Positions 52,689 to 61,800 of a DNA stretch of 64,000 nt are shown here, in pieces. The translations under genes and the position numbers were made by a program. Numbering within the stretch: position 1 is the stretch's first letter; each line of letters opens with the position of its first letter. Source of the DNA: a virus; IMG/VR virus record IMGVR_UViG_3300022562_001814, positions 62,001 through 126,000 of that record, one strand, 5' to 3'. Below the pieces are notes generated by a model. The model did no database searches, was not told where the DNA came from, and was given only the letters and a program-made list of their open reading frames with translations.

Positions 52689-54305
52689 TTGGTTACTGAT
52701 GCACAAAGAAAATATTTCAATACTAATGATATTGTTGCGCCAGACATTGATCAATATTATTCTAAAATTATTGTAACTATTGATTCTTTTAGAAGTAAAT
52801 TTAATGTTTTAAATTCTAATTTACATAAAACTATTGGTCTACAAAATTTAGATGATATTTTTGTAAGAAATGAATCTAATTCATTAAATTTTCAAGAAAG
52901 TCGATGTTCTGCCTTTTACAGAATGGTCGGATTTCCAATTGTTAATGGTGAGGGAACAGATTTTTATAGCCCAGGATTTAATCCGTATGTAAATAAAGAT
53001 AGTAAAAAACAAAATGATCGGTTAGCAATAGCTAACTCTTTATTAAATAAAAGAAAAGGTATATTAAATGATCGAGAAAGATATGGTATATCAAATTCTT
53101 TTATATTTAGAGCACAAGACGATAGTGCTAGTGCCTTAGCAATATCTTCTATTTTTACTAGAAATTTTGATAAACAATTAAAACAAAATATAGGACCATT
53201 AGAATTAGATAGGCAGGTATTTGAAGTACCAGATAGGGCAAATCTTAGTTTAAATTTTCCGGACTTATCATCTTTAATTACTATAAGTACACATATTTTA
53301 AAGCCGTTTGTTGTAGATCCTAGAATAGATCTAACCGTTATGCCTGCTGCCAATCGTATTTGTGCACCATTTTTGTTTGATAAATCAAAAACAAAATTAT
53401 CAAATAATATAACATTAAAGCGTCCCTATATTGAAAAAGTTATTACTATTAGATTTAAAAACGCAAATGTACTTGAGAACCCCACTCAAGAAACAAATAT
53501 TAATCAATTTCTCAGAGATTCTATTAATTTTATTAAAGATAATTCTGATATAACTGATATTTCATTGGTTGAGAGCATACCTAATGCTTCTAAAAATTTA
53601 CACGGTTCTGAAATAAATATGTTTTTTAAATTTATAAGACAGATAGAAGCATTATTAGAAGAGTTGGCTAAAGCATTTATTGAAATTTCAAAAATTAGAA
53701 CAACTATTAATTGGAAACCTATTCCAAGCACAAATGGTCCTGAATTCGGAAGTACGTTAAAAGACGTTGATAAAAATGACAAAGACAATAATCAACAAAA
53801 AGAACTTGATATTATCAAATTAGAGCTTAATAAAGTTATTGCTAAAACAGAATTGGATTTGGGTCTTTCAACGCCAGATTTGGGAGATTATGTATTTTCT
53901 GATATTGATGATATGGCTTTAAATACTGCCCAAAATGATTATCAATTTTACGATACTCAACTTAAAACATTATATAAACAAAGAAATGCATATGGTAATA
54001 GAGCAAATGAATTATTAAAAAATATAGAAATTATAACAGGAGAATTTAGCGGTTTAGGTTTATTAGATATTTTTGCTATTCAGGCCGCTCTTTGGTCTAT
54101 GAGTCCAGAGGGCATTATAGGATTAATAGATGAAGACGCTCGTAATAGAGCAGATGAAAATACAATAAAAGGGAAAATTGATATAGTATTACCAGATTCT
54201 AGTAAACCAATATTAGAAGCGCTTACTGAATTTGAAAAAAAACTTTCAGAAATTTATGCTTTTATGGGCGGATATTATCAGGCATTATTTAATGAAGGAA
54301 GATAA
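52689..54305 (+). CDS. Baseplate structural protein, wedge-associated
   Basis: A 538-residue protein. I chose TTG 52689, with GGAGA (52678-52682) as SD, since no ATG lies near. It is helical and Asn/Asp-rich, with LDIFAIQAALWSMSPEGIIG near the C-terminus. No named family is recognised. Tight spacing to the previous gene (2 bases) and position before gp25 suggest a wedge or hub-cap role. Confidence 0.55.
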   Translation: MVTDAQRKYFNTNDIVAPDIDQYYSKIIVTIDSFRSKFNVLNSNLHKTIGLQNLDDIFVRNESNSLNFQESRCSAFYRMVGFPIVNGEGTDFYSPGFNPYVNKDSKKQNDRLAIANSLLNKRKGILNDRERYGISNSFIFRAQDDSASALAISSIFTRNFDKQLKQNIGPLELDRQVFEVPDRANLSLNFPDLSSLITISTHILKPFVVDPRIDLTVMPAANRICAPFLFDKSKTKLSNNITLKRPYIEKVITIRFKNANVLENPTQETNINQFLRDSINFIKDNSDITDISLVESIPNASKNLHGSEINMFFKFIRQIEALLEELAKAFIEISKIRTTINWKPIPSTNGPEFGSTLKDVDKNDKDNNQQKELDIIKLELNKVIAKTELDLGLSTPDLGDYVFSDIDDMALNTAQNDYQFYDTQLKTLYKQRNAYGNRANELLKNIEIITGEFSGLGLLDIFAIQAALWSMSPEGIIGLIDEDARNRADENTIKGKIDIVLPDSSKPILEALTEFEKKLSEIYAFMGGYYQALFNEGR

Positions 54306-54366
54306 ATAATCAATAAAATCAATAAGTTAAATGTTTGCAATAATATTGCATTGGAAAAGGATTATT

Positions 54367-54792
54367 ATGTCTTCAGATCTAAGAATTGTTAATGGCGATT
54401 TTATATTAAAAAATGGTGATTTAGAACAAATTACGGGACAAAATAAATTAATTCAAGATATATTAAAAATATGTTTAACAGCTGCCGGATCTAATATTTA
54501 TCAACCTTGGTATGGTTCTTTCATTTCTAAAACACTTATTGGTTCGCATTTATCAACCGATATTACACTTACAATCGCTCAGAGTCAATTACAAAATGCA
54601 TTAGAAAACCTTAAAAAATTGCAACAATTACAGCTAAATAGTACATTACAACAAGTAACCCCAGATGAGCATATAGCAGGTATTAAAGAAGTTAAAGTAA
54701 GTAGAAATCAAATAGACCCAAGACTTTTTGAAGTAATGATAAAGGTATTAAATAGAGAATTTAAGCAAACAATTGTTACTTTTAGTCCTTAA
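54367..54792 (+). CDS. gp25-like baseplate wedge protein
   Basis: A 141-residue protein from ATG 54367, with AAAAGGA as SD; a longer start at 54331 has no SD. The pattern of a beta start (DLRIVNGDFILKNGDLEQI), a helix (NKLIQDILKICLTA), PWYGSF and a helical middle with a beta end fits the GPW/gp25 family, which starts sheath assembly. Its place just before the J-like protein is the standard order in contractile tails. Confidence 0.72.
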   Translation: MSSDLRIVNGDFILKNGDLEQITGQNKLIQDILKICLTAAGSNIYQPWYGSFISKTLIGSHLSTDITLTIAQSQLQNALENLKKLQQLQLNSTLQQVTPDEHIAGIKEVKVSRNQIDPRLFEVMIKVLNREFKQTIVTFSP

Positions 54793-54815
54793 CAGGATAT
54801 ATTAATAAGGTAGAT

Positions 54816-57800
54816 ATGGTAGTTATTAGATCAGCCGACGAAATTATATTAAATATGATTGAATTGCTAAAAGCAATCAGACCATCAGCTGATAGCAAAC
54901 CAGGCACTGTAATAAGAGATTTATTTATAGAATTACCTGCCTCCCAATTGAGTTTATTATATGATACAGTTGCAGATGTATCTGATTTACAATCATTAAG
55001 ATTAGTTTCTGGATCTGATTTAGATAATTTGCTTTCTAATTATGGATTATCAAGAAAATCGGCTAGTAAATCGTCAGGATTGGCTTTATTCACATTTAGC
55101 TCTATTCCTGCTTCAATTGCCATTAATAAGGGGGATTTTATATATTCTTCTGGCGGTGACTCATTTGCTGTTGCAAATGGTATAAGTGTTATTCCATCAA
55201 ATAGCAATTTATATCGTTCAATTGCCACTAAATATAAAAATGATTTAGATTTTTTGGGTATTTCTGACCAATTTGCAGTTGAAGTCACGGTTCAAGCTAC
55301 TACTCCAGGTACTGCGGGCAATATATCTAAATATTCTATTAATAGTACTTCAACCCCAGGTGTTTCTAATGCTACTAATGTATTTGCTTTTTCTGGAGGA
55401 ACAGATCAAGAAGATGACGCTTCATTTAGAAATCGTGGATTAGCCATTTTTAGTGGTTCAAGTACTGGAACATCTTTGGGTTATCGTAATGCGGCATTAA
55501 CAGATAGCAATGTCATAGACGTGCTGGTTGTAGAACCAGGTAATCCTTTAATGACAAGAGATGGTACTGTAGTTGTAAAAAATGATGATGGTACATTTAC
55601 TATTATCTCTGAAGGTACAGGAAATAAAGTAGATATTATTATTTTAGGCACTAATTTATCTGAATATACAGATAGTTTTATTTATCAAGACAAAAGTAAT
55701 AATAATGATCCAACAGATGACAAAAATATTTATGTATTGGGACAAATTTCTGGAGATGAAAATAAAACTATTAATCGTCGTCGAATAGATAATATTGCTA
55801 ATGGTGTTTTACCGGCGCAACCAGTTGAAGAAATATTAGAAGTTACAGGTTCATTAAGTGGTTCAAATTTCGTTGAAAAAAATGTAGATAGTCTTGGTAG
55901 AATTACTGGAAATTATGAATTAATTAAAGATACCGGCAATGTATCAGGCAGCCCCTTCGGGTTTGATAAATTTCACTGGATAAATGATCGTGTTGAATTA
56001 TTTGAAGAAGATCGCGTTAAATCAAGATTCAATGGACAAGATAATTTAACTTTTACAGATGTCATTCAAATTCCTCAAATTCAACAAAATATTTCTATTA
56101 CTAATGAAAATAGCTTAGTATCTTCAGGAGATAAGTCCATTATTCAATTATTACATACTCCTTCAACCAATGTAACAAGAGTATTTAATGTTAATACTGG
56201 AGAACGTTATATCGTTACAGATCAAAGCGTTGATGGAGACGATTCTATTAATACTACTGGAAGAATAAGGATTACAGGTAATACTTTGCCGTCTGTAAGT
56301 GATGTTTTACAAGTAGATTATACGTGGGTCGTTGATTTCGATCCGTTCGTTGACTACGATGGTAAAATTATTAACAGTAATCCCCGTATATCGGATGATA
56401 GTATTGATTGGGGATTATCTAATGCTATTAGAAATGAATCAGCACTTTTTACTATTAGTGATGATGGCGCTTTCTATAGTGGAAATGTAAAACACCCTGT
56501 AGGTGTTATTTTAAGTGCAGAAAAATTTCAACAAGCCGATTCTTTTATTACTGAAGTATCAACGGGAAATTTTATTGGTAGATTATCTGTAATTATAGAA
56601 GAATTATTAGAACCTGTAGATACTGTAAGTGCTATTATTTTACAAAACTCCACTTTAGGTGTTTTTAATACCACTGATGCTGATAGTATTATTACAAATG
56701 AACGCGTTATTGTAGGATCTGAAATTAAATATAATTGTACAATAATTTTACCTTCTGATACTCCGGCAACTGAAGGTGCTGCTGTAACTGTATATTTTAA
56801 TCAATCAGATGTTTTTACAGTAAGCGGTTCTGCAGGAAATTTTACAGCAAATCAAATTACTATTCCTTCAACTAATGTCGACGTTGTAAATGATACTGTT
56901 ATTTTGCGTGTTACCTATTTGGCAAATATTCAAGAAGCTTTAACTGCAAGCATAACTAATTTGCCACTTAGTAGAGTTGGAAATAGTTTTAATAATAATA
57001 GTACTACCGGATTTACAAATAATTCTGTATCTAATATCATTAGAAGAGAAAATCAAACAATTCAATTAAGTGATGCTAATGATTTAATAGTTACATTAAA
57101 TATTAATGCTTCTGATTTTGAATTTGCTTCCGATAAGGTATTACTAGTTGTTAATTTGACAGATAAACAAGAAATTTGGAATCAAGATAATATAGGAACA
57201 GTTAGTGTAGATGATGATAACTATTATGTATTAACATTTACTGGATATAACACGCCAACTGTTGGAGATAATGTTGGTATTTTTTATACAGCCGATGATA
57301 TTAAACGGACACAGCCATTTACATTTGATAATTCTCTTATCAACAAAAGTGTTCAAACATTACAATATGATTCGATTAATGATCAATTGTTTATTGACAT
57401 TCATTCTTTTATAGATGATTCTGTCAGTTTTTCAATTATAGACCCAACTAATGACGTAACCATTGTTGCAAGTACTGGTACGCTTACGGCGAGCACTGCT
57501 GATGCAACATTATCCAGCGGGTTTGTAGTATTTGGTGCTTTAGATGAAGTATTACTTAAAAAGGTAAAAATAGAAAATTCTATTTACCCTAATAATAATG
57601 GAATTTATGATATTGTTTCTATTAATACTATTAGCAATACTATAACTTTTACAAATGAACTCGGGAATATTAATTCTAATCAAATTAGTATAGTAAGGTT
57701 ATTAGATAATAAAGAATTATGGACAGATAACGGTGAAATCGATTTAACTGATAATAAATTAATATTACCTTCAACTGCTAATGCAAATGAAAATGACGAT

Positions 57801-58883
57801 GTTGTTGTATTACTTTTTGTTTCTAATAATTTAAGACAGGCACCATCTAAATTAGCAATAACTGTTGCTGATCAAATTAATAATACTGGCATAATTACAA
57901 TTTCTGGCACCAGTATGACTAAAATTAAAGAAATAATTTTTACTGCTACTAATACCGGATTTAAACAAACTATTGCTGAAGCTGTTAGAAAAACATTAGG
58001 TCTAGCATCTGCTTCTAGCATTCCTTCAACTGTTAAATTAGCCAGAATAACAAAATTAGAAAAAGTTACTACTACAACTGGAGGCGAAGTTTTATCTTCA
58101 GATGTAACTTATGATATTTTAGGATCTTCCATCAAAAATAATATTTATTATGCTAATGAAATGATAGATAATGATACTTTATCTAATTTAGAATTTATTT
58201 TACCCAACACTACTAATAATTTAACAAATAGCCCCAAAATAGGAGATCAGTTTAGGATTACTTGTTATTTTACTACAGATCTAGATAGTGAGAGCTTGTC
58301 CTTCACACGTAATGGCACTTTATATACAAATAAACTATTTACTTTAATAGATAAGATGTTTGTTTCAAGTGGATTCAATTCGACATCTGTAAGATTTATA
58401 GTGTCTTATTTTAATCAACCTGCTACTGGAAGTCGTTATAAAGCTTTCTATGATTATACGGCACCAAAACAAAATGAAAGAATTACTATTAAATTTAATT
58501 ATAATAAATTAATTTCTGATACAACATTTACTATAGAAGAAGCTCGACCAATTAATGCGGACGTGCTTGTAAAAGCTGCTCAACAGCTATTGGTAGATAT
58601 CACTATGTATATAGTAATAGATTCAAATTATACTGATTCATCAGATACTGTATTACAAAATCTAAAAGATCGGTTAACTACAGCTATTAATACTAATAAA
58701 TTAGGTGATATTTTAGATGCTTCTGATTTAGTAACAGTTGCACAAGGTGTAGATGGAGTAGATCGTGCTCGAGTAGTATATTTTAATGAAAATGGTCAAG
58801 TTGGACAAGTATTATCGTTAGTTGCCCAAGAAAATCAATATTTTGTAGCAAATAATGTTTTAGTGGATCAAGAAGTTAGATAA
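54816..58883 (+). CDS. Baseplate J-like wedge protein, very large
   Basis: A 1355-residue protein. The N-terminus is the Baseplate_J pattern: SADEIILNMIELLKAIRP, KPGTVIRDLFIELPAS, then LSNYGLSRKSASKSSG and the GTAGNISKYSINSTSTPGV and GGTDQEDDASFRNRG motifs (about 1-210). The C-terminus (about 1250-1355) has NADVLVKAAQQLLVDITMYI and helical KLGDILDASDLVTVAQ, also family-typical. The ~1000 residues between are extra beta-rich domains absent from ordinary gpJ proteins (about 300-480 residues). It forms the baseplate wedge ring. Confidence 0.85.
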   Translation: MVVIRSADEIILNMIELLKAIRPSADSKPGTVIRDLFIELPASQLSLLYDTVADVSDLQSLRLVSGSDLDNLLSNYGLSRKSASKSSGLALFTFSSIPASIAINKGDFIYSSGGDSFAVANGISVIPSNSNLYRSIATKYKNDLDFLGISDQFAVEVTVQATTPGTAGNISKYSINSTSTPGVSNATNVFAFSGGTDQEDDASFRNRGLAIFSGSSTGTSLGYRNAALTDSNVIDVLVVEPGNPLMTRDGTVVVKNDDGTFTIISEGTGNKVDIIILGTNLSEYTDSFIYQDKSNNNDPTDDKNIYVLGQISGDENKTINRRRIDNIANGVLPAQPVEEILEVTGSLSGSNFVEKNVDSLGRITGNYELIKDTGNVSGSPFGFDKFHWINDRVELFEEDRVKSRFNGQDNLTFTDVIQIPQIQQNISITNENSLVSSGDKSIIQLLHTPSTNVTRVFNVNTGERYIVTDQSVDGDDSINTTGRIRITGNTLPSVSDVLQVDYTWVVDFDPFVDYDGKIINSNPRISDDSIDWGLSNAIRNESALFTISDDGAFYSGNVKHPVGVILSAEKFQQADSFITEVSTGNFIGRLSVIIEELLEPVDTVSAIILQNSTLGVFNTTDADSIITNERVIVGSEIKYNCTIILPSDTPATEGAAVTVYFNQSDVFTVSGSAGNFTANQITIPSTNVDVVNDTVILRVTYLANIQEALTASITNLPLSRVGNSFNNNSTTGFTNNSVSNIIRRENQTIQLSDANDLIVTLNINASDFEFASDKVLLVVNLTDKQEIWNQDNIGTVSVDDDNYYVLTFTGYNTPTVGDNVGIFYTADDIKRTQPFTFDNSLINKSVQTLQYDSINDQLFIDIHSFIDDSVSFSIIDPTNDVTIVASTGTLTASTADATLSSGFVVFGALDEVLLKKVKIENSIYPNNNGIYDIVSINTISNTITFTNELGNINSNQISIVRLLDNKELWTDNGEIDLTDNKLILPSTANANENDDVVVLLFVSNNLRQAPSKLAITVADQINNTGIITISGTSMTKIKEIIFTATNTGFKQTIAEAVRKTLGLASASSIPSTVKLARITKLEKVTTTTGGEVLSSDVTYDILGSSIKNNIYYANEMIDNDTLSNLEFILPNTTNNLTNSPKIGDQFRITCYFTTDLDSESLSFTRNGTLYTNKLFTLIDKMFVSSGFNSTSVRFIVSYFNQPATGSRYKAFYDYTAPKQNERITIKFNYNKLISDTTFTIEEARPINADVLVKAAQQLLVDITMYIVIDSNYTDSSDTVLQNLKDRLTTAINTNKLGDILDASDLVTVAQGVDGVDRARVVYFNENGQVGQVLSLVAQENQYFVANNVLVDQEVR

Positions 58884-58893
58884 TTGGATGTAG

Positions 58894-61800
58894 ATGACAA
58901 ATAATCTTAGAGCTTTATCTATAAATGTTGTAAACAGCGTATCAGTTAAGGTATTATTTACTGATTCTTTAATTACAACTATTAATGCAGATAATATTAC
59001 AATCGTATCACAAACGCCTGGCGTACCATCGCCTCAAGTGTTAAAGGTAAGAGTATTAGATAATATTTTAGAAATTACAACACAACCTTTAACAAGTTTG
59101 GCTGGATACTTTATTACATTTGCATCAACAGATACTACATTATTTAAATCTTTAAATGGGACTTCGATTTTATTCGAAGACGGTATTGCAAATAAATTAT
59201 TTTTCTTAGGACCAGTAGAATCTACAAATCCTGTTAAAGAATATTTTTTAAATTATTTAAGCGAAAATGTATATAATACTGACTCTGGTACTATTTTACA
59301 TGATTATTTAAATATTTTATCTACTTTATTTGTAAAAGCTTTATATGATATTAGACAAGCCAAAAATGACAATTATTTATCTATTACCATCACAGATGAA
59401 AGAAAGACCCGCGGTGAAACGCCTTTTGATCATTTAAATGAAGAAGGGGCTTATGAAATAATTAGGGTTGGTAAGACAGCAACTAATGCTATTTCTAGTT
59501 TAAATTTATCTATTGATGAATTTAATACCGATCCAATTAGTTTATTACAAGCAGATTTTTCTGAAAGCCTTACAATTAATTCGATTGATAGTGAGGGTAT
59601 ATTTAATATTAATAGTTTTATATTAAATTTATCTAAAAATTTTGTTATTAAATTAGAATCCGTTACATTTACATATAGTAATGGACATCTTCCATATTCA
59701 TATGATATTTCAACATATGGTTACCAAATTTTAGACCAAAAATATGATAGTGCATATGCCTTTAAATATCTGTTATTAGAAAATAACCAAATCAAATTAA
59801 GTGATAAAATTTTGGAAGATCCAAATTTCTCCTCTGAAGAAATTTTTCAAGTTCAAGTTTCTTATAAATATAAAGATACTGGGAGAGTAATTGATTTTGA
59901 TACTGTAGAAGTGCATAGCGTTGATTCTTCTGGAAGAGAAGTATTGCCTCCACTATTAAATGTATTTAATTTAAAACACGCTCCAGTTGTTACTAGTGGA
60001 AATAAAATTGGAACTATCGGAGATGTAAGTTTTGTAGATCAAAACACATTACCAATTTTAAATCAACAACATCCAGCATTCACAACAGAACTAAAATTTA
60101 GATTGGATTTCCTTCCCTCATCAATTGGAGAATATTCAATTGATTATGAAACTGGTACTGTATACGTATTTGGAGAATCTTCAGCAAATGATGGTACTGG
60201 TGCTACCCCCCCACTTGCAATATATAATTATCGTCAAGTCTTTAAAGAAGATATTGATTGGGTTGTGGATACAAGCACGAGTGATTTAGTTGCTTTAACA
60301 GCTGGTAGTTTAATTGGTAATGAAGCTGATATTATTTTTAATTTTGAACAAGTGCTTGCACAAGATATTGATTATAAGGCGCAAATTCATATTGAAGTAT
60401 TGGATGAAAGAATTGATAATAATTTATTAGCACTTAATGTATTAAGTGTTCAAAACCCCCCAATCACGAATGTATTTAGAGTGTATAATGAAACTACTGG
60501 AGAAATTTATCCAGTTTCTCGTTGGAATGATAGTAAAGTATTTTTTACATATAATAATCCGCCAAATATAGAAGAATTTTTAGGCGAAAGAGCTTCGTTT
60601 GAAGAAGTTAATAATGAAATTATGTTTGTTAATACCGTACTTGATACGGTTGTACCCACGATTAAAATATTTAAAATCATATTAAATAATAATAATATAA
60701 TTGCTCAATCTGAAGATTGTATTGGAGCATCATTTAATACAAGTGTTTCTTTGTCTAATAATGAAATATTTACTACAGAATTATATTTTGATGGACTCCA
60801 ATCAGAAACATTAAATTTATCTAGATTAACAACTGTAGGGTATTATTTTATTGATTACCAAAATGGTATCGTATATTTAACTGTTAGTAGCGATCAAGAT
60901 TTTAACATAGGAACTATTTCTTATAAACGTGGATACATAGCAACAAATTATCCTCATATTACAAGTGTAGAAGATATTTATTATCGTATCACTACATTAT
61001 CTGCTAAAAATAAAACTTTCGAATATACTGATTTTGATGATGGGTTTATTTTACCAAAATCTTTTGATTTAGCTGATGAGCAAATTTTATCCCAAGATAC
61101 TAATGTTTCATATATTGTTTCATCAAATAAAATTGGGGCTTTAGTTGATTCTGAATTTGTACACACTGTTACAGATGATATTTTATTTATCAGATCTATA
61201 TATGAAATAGAAGATTTATTAAATAATATTTCCCCTCTTAATTTTACTGAGGCGGCAAGTTTTACAAATCGTTCGATTACAATAACTCCAATAGAAAAAC
61301 AAGAATATCACACAGTAGAATATGATGGTTATGATGGTTATCATTTATATTTAAATACCGGATTACAATACTTATCATCAAATATCACTCTTGATGTTCA
61401 GGTAGTTAGATTAACAGATCAGGCAGATCTGTGGGGAGGTATTGGAACTGTTGTTTTAGGTAATTTAGTAAAACTTATACTACCAGGCATTAATTCTCCG
61501 GCTATTGGTGATTCGGTGTTAGTTACATACAGTTATACTATAAACGATTTATCACATGTGGTTGTTGATTATAATAAAGGAGAATATTATATAGATTATA
61601 CCGCCTTAACTGATGAAATTATAGTTAGTTATGAATACGGTGCTAATGCATTAGATTTTAGAGAATCAAGTGCGTTAAATGCCGGTGATACTTATTATGT
61701 GAGTTATAAAGTTGGAGCACTTCGAGATGCATTGCTTAAAAATTTTGGAAGTTTAATAGATATTGATATTTTAAATGTATTTGATGTTACTTTCTCTAGA